In this document: one piece after another, positions 12,493 to 23,959 of the stretch
Layout: the number at the start of each line of letters is the position of its first letter
Position numbering within the stretch: position 1 is the stretch's first letter
NCBI GenBank assembly: GCA_033439795.1
Contig: JAUTDP010000018.1
Coordinates: forward strand, 1-64,000
Reading direction: 5' to 3'
DNA: 64,000 nucleotides
DNA from: Sordaria brevicollis
Lineage: Eukaryota; Ascomycota; Sordariomycetes; Sordariales; Sordariaceae
The notes under the pieces: generated by a model
The model's input: the letters and a program-made list of their open reading frames with translations, nothing else
Told to the model about the DNA's origin: nothing
The model's database searches: none
Translations under genes and position numbers: made by a program

Positions 12493-13388
12493 TTAATTGC
12501 TTTTAGCGAGAAGGTCGTCGATTGACGCAAATTTGTAGGCGGACTTTGTATCGTATCCTTTTGGATGCTCTTTGACTTTTTTATCGAGCAGGTCGTGTTG
12601 CTTTTGCAGTTTCTTCTCGAGGATGGCATTCTGTGCCTCAAGCTGCTTGATCTTGTTGGAGAGCTGAGCTTTCTCCGCAGCGCTTTCCTGCCTGACCTGC
12701 CTCAGCTCGGCTTCCAACGCGATGACCCTGCTCGTGATCGTCTGCTCCGCGACTCTCCTGGCAGTTGCGGCCTCGTTGACCTGTTTGGTCAGCGCATCGA
12801 GCACCGACGAGTACTCGTCCCAAGCTCGAAACGCTTCCAGGTCCTTGTCAGCCAGGGCCTGTTCGAGCCGTTGGATGTCGGCTTCAGCTTGTACAAGCCT
12901 CTGCCTGGTGCGCTCAGCGGTGCGAGCACTTTGGTCAAGGTGGACTGAGTAAACAGGAAGGTTAGCGCCCAGCGAAGACTTGAGGTGAGATCCGACTTGC
13001 GGGCCTCCGTTGGTACCTCAAATTGCTTCCACTTCAGAAGCGAAGGAGAAGATGAAAGAGGCAGACTTACTGTACTTGTTCCACATGCGGCAGTCGACGA
13101 AGAACTCTACAAAGTCCCTCCGATACGGCATCCAGATCGAATGGAACCAGCGGTAGGTCAGCATGGTTGACATCCACTGGTCGCGGCTTTCGGCTACCTC
13201 AGCCTCGAATCTTGGCCACGAGACTTCCGGGTGGAGGACCTGGATCTCGTGGAAGAGTCGGTCCCGATTTGGCAGGTACAGTCTGTCGGGGGCGTCATCT
13301 ATGTGAAGCAGCCCCTGCTGCCCCTGGTTTCCCGCCTGGCGGGCGTATACGGCGGAGGAGGGGTCCGATGAGGACTTTGATCAGACAT
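12493..13388 (-). CDS. coiled-coil protein with W-[RN]-[KR]-Y domain (family member 2); 5' end unresolved
   Basis: The conserved domain is read on the minus strand from about 13380 to 13071: LFHEIQVLHPEVSWPRF, then the end FFVDCRMWNKY. A 126-bp GTAAGT...CAG phase-1 intron (13070-12945) follows, then exon 2 (12944-12493) with IHLDQSART and a long coiled coil rich in Glu, Gln and Lys. Domain order, intron position and intron phase match the genes at 10.9 and 43.4 kb. The oddity is the start. The nearest ATG (13388, MSDQSP) is in a different frame from the domain, and the domain frame runs back to a TGA at about 13383 with no ATG. Either a short 5' intron, a one-base indel or true decay must be invoked. 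Function unknown. Confidence 0.65.
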
Positions 13389-13599
13389 CTTGAGTCCTTG
13401 GTTTGTTGAGGGGTAGAGGTATTGGAGATGGTTGAGAACGAGTAGAAGACGGAGAAGTTGAAGTGAGGAGAAGGATGAAAAGGGAAGACAGGTTGTGCAA
13501 TCGACGTTGGAAGTAAACTGAAGGAGATCTACCTGGCCCACGATGAGAATGAAATAAAAAAAGAAGAGAACCGGGCTTGCAAGAGGACATCGAAAATTA

Positions 13600-14639
13600 C
13601 CCCGCTGGAGATAGAACGCGAACTGTTGCGGCCTGAATTTTTGGTTTTGTCTGATATATTAGTCGAGATAAGGGGTACATTGGAGACAGGATTGCCAACT
13701 CAACCTCCGGATCGATCTACCCATTTCCCCCCAAAAAGTTCATTCAGCCAGGAACTCTTTTTCTTGAAAGGATACATACCTTAGCTGAGTGTACGCATAG
13801 AATCAGTGCCATCCGGACTTAATTGTAAGAAGTAGTGTGAGCCAGGTGCCTGCTTGTGAGCGAAGGTGTAGGACCACATACCAGCGAGGTACCTAATCCG
13901 CCTCGGCCATAGCAGAGCGGGAGCGAGTCCGATCTCGGGTATTGTACCACGGGTGGGTACGGTAATGTTAATACGTACCTTTAGGCGTGCCGTGGCGCAG
14001 GCCTTCGTTCTGCTTCTTTCCCTTATCGCTTGTTGAGTTTTTACCGTGGGGTAGCTGTCACCGGCTGTCGACGTTTACTGCCAGTTCTTCCTGGATTCTC
14101 ATCAGCCACACTTCTCTTCCCGCTGCGGCGTGTTCCTGTTGCGGGTGGGGACTCTGTCTTCCTCTTCTCCCCCTCCACGTCTCTCCCTCTTCTTCTCGTC
14201 TTGCATTTTTTTCCTTTTCCCTCTGAGAATTCGACTCACTGGCCATTCCTCGAGTTCTGCCACCCCAAGCAGCTCCAGACGCCTGTCTGTCTTTCAGGCA
14301 ACTCTCACCTGGTCCACGAACCGTAAGTCTGTGTTTAGTATTCACTCAGATCTCAACCACTCGAGCAGCCTCTCCCCGCTCACCCCGTAGGACGATGCTG
14401 CCTTCCCATCTCAACCCTCCTTCTTGAGGTTGTCATCATGGTCAAGGACGTCCCCATGGTCTCACCCACCAGGTGATTAGGCCCAACGCCATCCCTTCTC
14501 GGCACCCAGGCCCTCACTACGTCCTCACAATACCCCGCTGTCGACAACAAACTTTCCGCGGAACCCACCCTTACCACAACCCCTCACTTTCTTCGTCTTC
14601 TGCCAGCAGGAAAACCCTGGGCACCTCACGCCATCCTCA
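13600..14639. other. intergenic region, no gene recognised
   Basis: This kilobase holds T/C-rich runs around 14100-14230 and several short frames with no coding character. I see no gene in it. Confidence 0.45.
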
Positions 14640-14835
14640 ACGCGAGGTGATTCTCTCCTCTGACATCTTCCAGCTCCTTCTCCGCCGGAAACCCATCCGC
14701 GCCCCGCGCCCCGCGGCCACACCCAACTACAAGATGTCTTCTTCTTCTTCCGGAAGCCAGCCCGCGGAGATCAAGCCTGCGTATTACTCGATCCACGTCT
14801 TCCTCTTCTCGGAGATTACCCAAGTCTTGGAATAA
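14640..14835 (+). pseudogene. truncated copy of the coiled-coil gene at 43412-44858
   Basis: From about 14655 the sequence matches, in opposite orientation, the leader and first codons of the gene starting at 44858. Both have GACATCTTCCAGCTCCT in the leader, both have CACCCAACTACAAGATG or a near-identical sequence at the start, and both proteins begin MSSSS followed by EIKPAYYSIH, FLF and EIT. The copy breaks off after EIT: it reads QVLE and a stop at 14835, where the intact gene continues through the domain. No domain or coiled-coil remnant follows, so this is a 5' fragment, not a working gene. Confidence 0.8.
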
Positions 14836-15791
14836 AAAAAAATACCCGATTCCGAACACGTTCAACATCTTCCCTATGATACGTGGAGCGGGCTTCACTC
14901 CGTGTTACTTCACTTGTCCTGGTGGCTAAAAGATCTTGCCCACCCCCGCTGGCTAGGTACGCGAGTCAATAATTCCCTCTGATCACTTGTTGAAAACAAA
15001 GTGATACACATTCTGCTCTGCTTCGCGTGGGATGTCGCTAACATGTGTCACTTGAGTGTAGATAGACCCATGGACCTCATCGCAAGATGCTTTTCCACGA
15101 CTGCCGAAACGGAAAGTTCGTCCCCAAGGGGAAGAAGGGTTGGAAGGTCCTGCCATTCACTGGCCTTGCCATTCACAGGCATGTCCTTCCAGGGTATTTA
15201 GCCTGGCCCTGGCTCCGTTACTCCTCTTTCCCTGACCTAGGAAATACACCACCTATTTCCTGTCGCCGTTCAGCCTCCAACAAGAAGCGTGTTAGGACTG
15301 CGCGAGAATATCGACATTGTTGTTGGCCCTGGGCAGCCAGGGCATGTCTTTTCGGCCCACCTACCTCCATGTTCAACTCCAGGAGCAACAGTGGTCGTCG
15401 TCAAGTCGGTGGCCCTGGCGGTGCTTTCGGTCGCGGTGGTTGATGACTCAACCAGAGCTTCGCATCCTGGTGGTCAACCACGCCCTCATCAAGGACAGGC
15501 GCAGCTTCTATGCGCGGTAACGACTCGCGTTTCCCACGCAAATGCCTTCAGGTACGCTTATCTATTCCTCGGCCTCCCCATGAGAAGTCTTGATGAAGCT
15601 TTAACTAACTCAGCCCAAGGACTTCTTCGCAACCAGGGCAAGTCGTATAAGCAGATTCGCCAGATTGGCAAGTTCACCGAGGCGGAGTCAGCGTTGGGGG
15701 GGAAGGTATAGGGCGGCGCAGGTGACAGTGGTTGAATGTGCCTTACTCAAGGTGGTCAAGGTCAGGCCGAGGAAGAAGACGGGGTTGGGGG

Positions 15792-15839
15792 TGGTGGTCG
15801 CGGTGGGTTCAACAACTATAACAACCACCGCGACCACCA
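15792..15839. repeat. 15-bp perfect inverted repeat with 18-nt loop
   Basis: TGGTGGTCGCGGTGG at 15792-15806 is exactly complementary to 15825-15839. A GC-rich hairpin with an 18-nt loop could form. It lies in the Gly/Arg-rich coding-like stretch. Confidence 0.8.
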
Positions 15840-16896
15840 GATCGAACCTGATGATGGCTGCGAAGGGGGATCATGTAAGAGGGAGTGTACCAGGATTAAA
15901 GGATCGATAGGCCACACTTTCATGTTTCTAGGTTTAGAAAAACAACCGCATTCCCATCTTTTCCACTTGTGGTTCCATGAAAGCTGGTGCAAGCGAATTC
16001 GACAGCAACGGTCATCTCTGATGTTTCTGACGTGGAACGGCAGTCAACTCTGAGTGTTACCGCTGCGCATGATGCTGTGTCAGAACTCAGAAGTAGGAGG
16101 AGTAAATCGTGACTGTGCGAATATAACATGGTAGTCACCACTTGGTCAAGTTACGTGACTCTTGTTGCGAGCGAAGGCGTATAAAGGGCGCGGCTGTCCA
16201 GTACTTGAGCACAGGGCGGAAGATGAATACCGCACCAACAAGCGGACGTCTGGAGAGGCACTTATTCTAAAAACCTTGTTTGAGATGATGTACTCCGCGG
16301 GTGTTTTCTTTCCTCGAGCGCTATGTTGAGTAGAGGCGGCCAATGGCGTTTGCCCTCACATTCGGCCCTATGATTAGACGTTGAACTTCGTCCAGTCAAC
16401 TGGGCCCCATCGCAGCGATTATAGAAAGGGAACACACTATGATGCATGAGGATGGTGGTGAACTTGTAAGGGCAATATACAGGCGAAAATACGGGAAAGG
16501 AAAGGAGGGCCGGGATAAACCACCGATAAAAAGAGATGTATGCTGCTTTCGTATGGGAGTGCAACCAGTCACCGGACAGGAAGGTGTGTGTCAGGGCTGG
16601 ACGTCAGATCAAATCCAAGACCTGAAGGTTTGAAGGTTTTGGTGCTTCGGAGAGCAGTTCGGCTCCCAGATTGCACACTTCCCTCCACTGGAGGCCATTC
16701 ATCACCTCTTATATAGAGGCCAGAACGTGGGAGTAAAAGAAGCAGGGATAAAGGATGATGGGCAGTGTTTGAACCGCGTGGAGAACACCACCAGTCACTA
16801 GATACCAGCCTCAACTTGGCAACAGGTTTGGCCTGATTCACTTGCCAAACCCAACGAGCAAAGGCCTCGTGAAGCCTCCTTCGAAGGCCTCATTTC

Positions 16897-16907
16897 CTCT
16901 ATATATA
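16897..16907 (+). promoter_or_regulatory. TATA-like element upstream of 17058
   Basis: CTCTATATATATC lies about 160 bp upstream of the ATG at 17058, a reasonable place for a fungal TATA box given a leader of 100 bp or so. Confidence 0.4.
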
Positions 16908-17057
16908 TCCCCGCTTCCTACCTACCGTTGAAGCCAGCCAGCACTCAGTCCTTTACCTCACTCAAGGCATCCCGAGGCTGAGACCGCTTTTGATCGCTTG
17001 AACACTTGCCAACAACCTCGCTTCACCTCAACAGCATCCATCCACACAGCGATAATA

Positions 17058-17821
17058 ATGAGTTCTCACAAGAACCAGACGTCGACTAAGTCAACTCGGT
17101 GAGTTGCCCCCAATCAGCCTAGCAAATCTTCTGGCACTGCACCTCTGCTAACATGTTCAGACCTAAGACCACGCGCGAGTTCATCGCCGAGACGGTCAGA
17201 AAGGCCGTCCAGGAACAGATTGACAAGGGCAGGACGGTCGGGTGAGTAATGGTGCAAGCATCCCCTCTGACAAAGGCTGGTGCTGACCGAAATTTTGTTG
17301 AAGTCCGACCGTTCTAGACAGGATGCTAAAAAATGCGGACAATGCATGGGCAAGGCACTGCCAGCGAGTCGGAATCGACATTGACACACCGCTTAAGAGC
17401 GTTCCTCTTCCCGATGACGGATCGGCCGTCGAGTACCAGCGCGCTGAATGTAAGTATCAGACTTCGGTGGACAGTCTTCCTCTTTTTTCATAACATGCTG
17501 ATTCCCCTCGTAGGGTGCTGCGTGCCTAAGGGGCAAGACCAGAGCAACTCAGTGTTTATGTGCAAGCATGGAAGGGTGTACACAATGCTGCAGCAACCGG
17601 CCACGCAGCAGACAATCGATGCCAGCTTGCAATCGGCAGCCACAAGTAAGCACCCTTAAAATGCCATGCATGAGCCGCAAAGACTTGAGCTGACAGATCT
17701 TTGATCCACAGATACCGATGGCGAACACAAGGGCAGGAATCTTAAGAACATTAAGCCTAGTGGAAGCCGCGGACCATATGCCAAGAAAGGGGGGATGGCA
17801 CAGTGGGAGGAAGAGTGGTAG
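17058..17821 (+). CDS. hypothetical small protein, five exons
   Basis: The exons are 17058-17098, 17161-17241, 17304-17449, 17514-17645 and 17712-17821. All have GT...AG introns of 62-66 bp and compatible phases, giving 169 aa. The protein begins MSSHKNQTSTKS, then has a helical basic segment (TTREFIAETVRKAVQEQ) and a Trp-Cys-Cys...Cys-Lys-His cluster (WCCVPKG...FMCKHGR) that could bind a metal. It ends in a basic Gly/Ser/Lys stretch and the sequence MAQWEEEW. No signal peptide or membrane segment is present. I do not recognise the family. The five uniform introns and continuous frame make it a real gene; the size and lack of known domains fit the surrounding lineage-specific set. Confidence 0.75.
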
Positions 17822-18780
17822 GCGGAAATATATCCAGAGCTCCACGGTCGAAGGACATCAAAAAACGCTGAAAGATAGGCGGAATACCCATGAAGGCGGA
17901 AGGTCGGCGCGTCATCTCTTTGATGTCCCTTGACGGCTTGCGTGCCTTTTGGCACCGGCGGCATGAACGTGGCTTGATCGAGACGATCTCAATGAGTTGG
18001 CGGGATGCCAGGAATAGAATAGGATGGTGGTTTGAACGTTGCCAATTGACATGGAATTATATGCGGCGAGAGTTTCGAGTTGAAGAAGTCGTAGTCCGTT
18101 GCCTATGGTGGTGTCCTTGTTCGGCCATGGTAAACGTCGATAGGTGTCGTCGGGTTTGTTTCGTTGTGTTCTGCGGTCGGTGTCCTGCGTGTTCCTCGCC
18201 AAAAGCTTTCCTGCATTTGATCGATGATGATTTAGGAGGTTTCACATGTCGTTTTGTGATGGCAATACGGGATTGTGAGGTTGAAAGCTGTCGTTGATAA
18301 CGCAGGACCGGGATGTTGTTGAAGGAAAGAAACCAAGACGGGACGGAAGAGAAGATGAGCGACGTCAAAAGTGGGTCTCTCACGTGGAGATACACGCACC
18401 GTCGATAAACTTTCTGTTTCAAGGCTTCCCGCTCCCGCGGGGTTCGGTGGGTTTCAGGGGCTGATGTTCCACTGGCGCCCACTGAAACCCACTGTAGCCC
18501 CTCTTCGTTCCGGGGGGCGCTGGACCCTTTCCGCCGGCGGTCCCCTCACCAGAAACAAAATTTCGGCCGCTGTCACGTCATTGGGGGTTCCGGTCGAGGT
18601 CCGACGAAAACCGGGGACCCATTGCTCTTGCTCCCGTGGGGTGCTCGCTTGGGTGAATTACTCACACGCATATCTCTAATTCTCACTCTCATTCTCATTC
18701 CTCACTTTTTAGATTTGGGTGTCAAAATCGAAACTCATATCCCATATCCCATAACCCACCCGCCCACCCACTCGCCCGCC
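17822..18780. promoter_or_regulatory. intergenic region and GAR transformylase promoter
   Basis: No gene is evident. The 3' end of the preceding gene and the promoter of the purine gene share this space. A perfect inverted repeat lies at 18447-18492. The last 80 bp are C/T/A-rich leader-type sequence with repeated CTCATTCTC and CCCACCC-like units. Confidence 0.45.
18447..18492. repeat. 11-bp perfect inverted repeat
   Basis: GTGGGTTTCAG at 18447-18457 is complementary to 18482-18492, separated by 24 nt. It is placed about 290 bp upstream of the GAR transformylase ATG. It may be a regulatory palindrome or a chance hairpin. Confidence 0.6.
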
Positions 18781-19557
18781 ATGTCCTCCTCCCCCGCTTC
18801 ACCAGAGTGCCGCATCCTCGTCTTCGCCTCCGGCAACGGCTCCAACTTCCAGGCGCTCGTCGACGCCCTGGCCGCCGGCAACATCCCCAACGCGCGCATC
18901 ACCCGGCTGATCGTGAACCGCGGCAAGGCCTATGCGACGACGCGCGCCGAGAAAGCCGGAATTCCCTGGGAGTACTACAACCTGATCTCGCACGGGTTCC
19001 AGGCGCGCGGCGAGACGGACCCCGCGAAGCTGCAGGAGGCGCGCAACAAGTACGACGCCGCACTGGCCGAGAAGGTGCTCGCGCTGGACGAGAAGACCGA
19101 GAGGCCGCATCTGATCGTCCTGGCGGGCTGGATGTACATCTTTGGCAAGCACTTTTTGGCGCCCATTGCGGAGAAGGGGATTAAGGTTATCAACTTGCAT
19201 CCGGCGCTTCCTGGTAGGTTTCTAGCTGTGTGACGACGGGCATATATGCTTGGGAAGAGCTGACATTTCATGCGCTCTGCACTAGGCAAGTACGACGGTA
19301 CACACGCCATTGAAAGGGCTTATGCCGATTTCCAGGCTGGAAAGCTGGAGAACAACAAGACCGGCATCATGGTGCACTACGTTATTGAGGCCGTTGATCA
19401 GGGTGCGCCTGTTCTTGTGCGCGAGATTGAGTGCCGTGAGGGCGAGAGCCTGGAGCAGCTGGAGGAGAGGATACACTCTCATGAACATTCCCTCATCGTT
19501 GAGGCTACTGCCAAGATTGTCGGCGAGATCGTTGCCTCTCAGCAGGCACAACAGTGA
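18781..19557 (+). CDS. ADE8: phosphoribosylglycinamide formyltransferase (GAR transformylase)
   Basis: Two exons, 18781-19213 and 19286-19557 (72-bp GTAGGT...TAG intron), give 234 aa. The enzyme transfers a formyl group from 10-formyltetrahydrofolate to GAR, the third step of de novo purine synthesis, in the cytosol. Diagnostic motifs are the phosphate-binding ILVFASGNGSNFQAL at the N-terminus, LAGWMYIFG, the catalytic INLHPALPG (Asn138, His140), the YDGTHAIERA segment just after the intron, and an Asp in EAVDQGAPVL matching the family's third catalytic residue. The intron splits the Gly codon after HPALP. It is a monofunctional protein, like yeast Ade8p and bacterial PurN, not the trifunctional animal form. 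The in-frame region upstream of 18781 lacks conservation, so the ATG at 18781 (MSSSPASPE) is preferred. Confidence 0.95.
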
Positions 19558-20334
19558 TTGGTATCAAAGATGGAAATGGATGATGTGGTAAAGTGGTGAC
19601 GATGACAGACGACAAGCACAAAGAAATGAAAGAACATGAAATATGACAAGGATTTGGGCCTTGTTCAACATCACAGGCTCAGAAGGACAGGTAAAGAAAA
19701 CAACAGGGAAAAACAGGAGTTCAAACCGGAAAAGACTAGGCTTGGGACGGATCGTAAAGAGGGCAAGTGGTTTCAGGGTTTTCAACACTACATACAGCTA
19801 GTACAAGGCACGGGGAAAACGGCATGATGAGATGAACACGCTTCAAGGCTTTCCTGAAAGATTAAAACAGAGATGTGCGTAGTTGAACGGCGCTCTTTCA
19901 CTGCCGTATCTCAACTGTTGACGAAAGCTCGCGAGCATTCATGTCGCAACGGACAAGCGATGAGTCAGAACACAACAGGGATGGCCGGTCGAGCTGGGCG
20001 AGCTGGACAAAAAGGGCAAAAAACATACAACACCAGGGATTCGCTGGTCGTCACCGACCCAACTACTAGTCTGGCCCTCACTGGCTTATCTATGGGAGAG
20101 CGGACGGGATCCCGAGTTTTCCAGTGGGTATGGTCGTATGTGTTTGCTATTGCTGGGAGACCTGCTCAAGTATGCACGGTTTACCGACAGTAGCATCTTC
20201 TCGCTCGAATGTCTGAGACGCCTTCCATATGGGTTCAGCTGAACACTCCTTTTCCAAGTCAACAATTGTGCTGTCACTTTACCCAGCGGTTTGTCGCATA
20301 ATTCGTACTCGTTAACCTCGAGGACTCCGGACTT
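19558..20334. other. convergent 3' intergenic region
   Basis: This 780-bp spacer lies between the purine gene and the minus-strand membrane protein gene. I see nothing beyond 3' untranslated sequence. Confidence 0.5.
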
Positions 20335-22663
20335 CTAGCCGATGTGAGGCACATACCGAGACCAGTTCGGGACCAAGTATGCAGAGTCGGGAAGATGAGC
20401 GAGGTTAATGAAGCAAACCACCACCAAGTACAGTCGTGTTAGGGTGTAAAAGATGAGAAGCAGAATGACCGTGGTATCGAATATGACCTTGTACACGAAG
20501 AAAAGGATAAGAAGCATGATATATGCGACATGTGCCAACCCCTTGATCATATCCTGGTCAAAGCCCTCCCATGGCTGTGGCAACAAGCGGACAATCTTGC
20601 GTATGGGAATAATCCACATAACGCAGGAGATCATGACGGAAATCCAGTCTTCGGGCTTGACGTTTGCTTGGATGTTTTGAAGGACTGTGTGTATCTCGGT
20701 GATTCTCCCGAACGGATCCTCCCAGAAAGGGGGGAACAAGATCCACGAAGCGACAAGAAAGACAGGGATGATAGTGGCAGTGATGGTCAGACTGGACACC
20801 CTCCATAGCGTCTTCTCAATCTCGGTGAAGAATGGGGCATTCCAGGCAACACAATGGAGACCGCCGTAGATGAACCCAAATATGCTGAAGCCCAAGCAGA
20901 AACCGAAACGTGTACCCGGCTCTCCAAAGCGAGGGAAGTTCCCAATGCGGTCCTTCAGGAGGTTGGGAGGGACAGTGTCGAAGTGATAATAGAGAAGCGA
21001 GAGCTGCCAACGTCGAACGTCGGAATGGAGAACTTGGATGTAAGGAGGCAGTCGATCCATCTCGCTCAATCTTCCCTCGGGCCTTTCATCGTCGATGGGT
21101 CTCTCGAAGAATCCGGCTCCACGTAACTCGATCTTATCCCATTCGTTACCCTGCCTCATATCGGAAGCAACTCGTTCAGTGGCCCCAGAAGGTGTCAGCT
21201 GAACAAGGTATAAGAGTTGCTGGGACCTATCTACCTTCAGAAAGAGAGGCTCTCGCGAAGATCTGCAAGATTTAGCAAGTGATTAGCGTATGTATGAGCT
21301 AGCCAACGAGGAATCCACAGACGTCAGGAATGTATTGAGACAAGGTAACTCACCTGTGCCTGTCCGAGAAATGGTAGCCCAAAGGTGTGTAGACGAGATC
21401 TTCGAAAACCGTTCGCCGGGCACCAAACATACCGAACTTCCGTTCGACTGGCCCCTTCCGGTCGATGTTGATCTTGTGTTTCAAGCTGTTCCGCTCCTTT
21501 AGGCTCGACAGGAAACACAAGGCTTTGCACATCCTTGTGGAGATGAGCTGATTCAGGCACACGGTGATCCAGTTTACTCTTGGTGCACATACTGGCAAGA
21601 AGCCTTGCCTCCTCCGTTATACCTTCCGGGTTGAAAGGTATTTTTTCTGGTTCGTCAATGCTTAGAGGTTTGCTCCACCACAGGCCATAGATGATCAAGG
21701 TGCACACTGCATGGCCGAAGGTGTTGAGTTCTAACAAACTTATTGCTAGACCCTGGGAAAACCGCGTGAAGCATTGGGCACAGAACCATGATGCTACCAG
21801 ATGTATATTTGTTAGTTGCTGTTAGGATCATGACGACGTTTCTCACACTTACCTTGCAAGCAAACCAGTGCCTTGGCAAGGGTGTTTCCCTTGCTCTTGT
21901 CTTGTATGTGCACAAGTGATGGCTCTGGAATTAGGGAACGGAATCCTTTCTCCTTGAAGAATGTTAGGGCTTCCGGGACCAACGTGAGTCGTGTCCGCAC
22001 CTTCCCATTCGACTTCAGAGGGAGGAAGGACTGGATCTCCGCCTTATCATTGTTTCCGGTAGTATCCTTCATTTCGAGAACGAAGCCGCCCATGACTGCC
22101 AAGAAGCTGTGCATCATTGTCCATTTCGGCCTGATCGAAGTCTGAGCCGACAATGTGTTAGTTCAACGCGACATACATCAGCTGGTTTGAAGTCCAATAT
22201 ACCTCCAAGTCCATTGTTCTCCTTTGACGCCTGAAGCATGATGTCATCCATCTCCAAAACCTCTTGGGTTTGACCTTCCATTGCGCAGAGAAACCGCGAA
22301 TGTCACTGGGTGGATTCATGGCTTTCGTGACTTTCTTGGCTTGTGTGTATTGTTGAAATGCGGTGAATGCAATCTGTCAATGCAGTTGTTAGCGTTAAGA
22401 AGGATGCAGGAGGAGGAAAAAGATCCTACTAACTCTGGGCAAACAAGACCCATTATCATCCATCCGGTCTTGCGCATGAACTGCCTCATGCCGCTCTCAT
22501 TATGCCCTGGAACGTTGAAATGAAGAGAAGTCCAGACACAAAGACCGAGCGTGAGAAAACATGTTGAGAAGATGGCGAAAGTTCCTTGACGGTCAGGCTC
22601 TGGTTCGAAGCGAGGGTCAGCTGGGCCGGTAAAGGCACTTCCAAAGATTCCAGTATGGAACAT
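20335..22663 (-). CDS. fungal multi-pass membrane protein of unknown function
   Basis: The exons read from the minus strand are 22663-22430, 22373-22203, 22141-21853, 21793-21593, 21522-21354 and 21262-20335. Together they give 663 aa with all phases consistent. The protein belongs to a widespread ascomycete/basidiomycete family of predicted membrane proteins. It has a short N-terminal hydrophobic segment (MFHTGIFGSAFTGPADPR), TM segments around LGLCVWTSLHFNVP, VMGGFVLEM, LELNTFGHAVCTLIIYGLWW and KPLSIDEP, and at least four TMs in the last exon. Residues such as DKSKG...LAKALVCLQ and LELNTFGHAVC are family hallmarks I recognise, but no function is established to my knowledge. The 70-bp intron 21592-21523 is inferred, because without it the frame is off by one. 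A TATA-like CATATATAAGG lies near 22818, so the exon-like sequence upstream is probably leader. Confidence 0.8.
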
Positions 22664-23959
22664 GGTAAGTAAAACGAGGGGAAGATGTGCAATCTGCAAC
22701 AGTGAAGAGTTAGAAGAAAGAGAGTGACGAGTCCTGGAGATACGTTTGACCAGAATGGCCCCAACGGAAAGGTCGGTGGTAGGTTAAGGGTCACCGAGAG
22801 GGAAAAGACGAGTACCTTATATATGTGCAGGAAGGCTTCCGAGGGCCTCTCACCATTTTCCCCTTGCTGTTTCGTTCAAGTGTTGTCACACAGCCGTAGA
22901 GAAGCAGCCAGGTCAGGCTTCCAGGCACAGTGGAAACTAGCCGTTGCGCACCCTCCAAAAACAGGCTCAAAGCTGAGTCCGCAAACCATTGACCACATTT
23001 CGGAGCCGATAGCCTTATCGTGAATGTATGGAAATAGGGTAAAGAGGAAGTGGAAGTGCGGTCGACGACCCTGTCAACAGGAGGCTCAAAGCGGCCAAGG
23101 CAGACTAGGGTATAGCTCCAGAGCCCTGGGAACACTTTTCGGTGACGGCAACCTGGCGAAGAAGGTTAGCTTTGACATCCCTGCCCCCGAGAAGGACAAG
23201 ATGGCTGGAAAGGGACAGGAAGATACATGATGCATAGCGGTCCAAGACACTTCACGCCGTACAGCTTTGGCACTGCCGGCCTGAAGGGTCCAAGTAAAGT
23301 AACGTCTGAAACCCGGAACAGCAATGTGCATGAGTGAGAGACAAGGCTACCAATCCAAGGGAAAGGATGAGTCTTGCTTAGCTCCGCGAACAAGCATGTG
23401 GCTTGCAGCCGGCTGGATGCTTGTTAGGCGAAGGAGGACGGAGTGAAGTCGAGAGAGAGGCAGAGCCTCGAGTGGCTCTGTCTTCCGCCATTCAGTGGAC
23501 ATAGGCGAAGTGCCGAATCGAACACAGCAATGTTCGAGTATGCAAAAGGGAAGAACTGAAAAAAGAACGAAACAGGAATGATATTGCAATGGATGGTACA
23601 ATGGGATGGGAATCTCTCCTAGAGGTATCAAGAGAAGAATTGGCCGTTGAAGGGGAAAAAAATGTTGAAACGCCGCTCCAACTCTCTGTTCAAGATGAGC
23701 ACTGGATGTCACTTCCTTCGATGTGCATTGCAACATTTGACGGAAAGTGCCTCCTACGTTACACAACTTTAACCGAGCAAGAGCAACCATTCGTTCTTTC
23801 CATCTTGGGCTGAATGAGACCGGGACGGGAGTGTCACTGTGTTACCCCGCCTCGCTCTTTCCTCCAGACCCCAGTTCAACCTGAGTGATTGTGGCACGGA
23901 GTCGCGATGTACTCAATCTTCCTCAAACCTCCATCACCATTTTGTCAAAGGCCCTCGGC
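22664..23959. promoter_or_regulatory. divergent promoter region
   Basis: This 1.3-kb region lies between divergently transcribed genes. An intron-like CTGTTGCAG lies just upstream of 22695, compatible with a spliced leader for the membrane protein gene, and a TATA-like element lies near 22818 on the minus strand. No gene is supported in the rest. Confidence 0.45.

Larger units (their letters stand above)
14836..17057. other. 2.2-kb region with short frames, Gly/Arg-rich coding-like traces and gene G promoter
   Basis: Several plus-strand frames overlap between 15001 and 16053. One stretch (15370-15450) reads Gly/Arg-rich (VGGPGGAFGRGG then stop) and another (15780-15850) reads GGGGRGGFNNYNNHRDHQ, so a decayed RGG-type gene is possible, but no consistent exon set could be built. 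A TATA-like CTATATATAT lies near 16898, about 160 bp before the ATG of the next gene. Confidence 0.35.
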
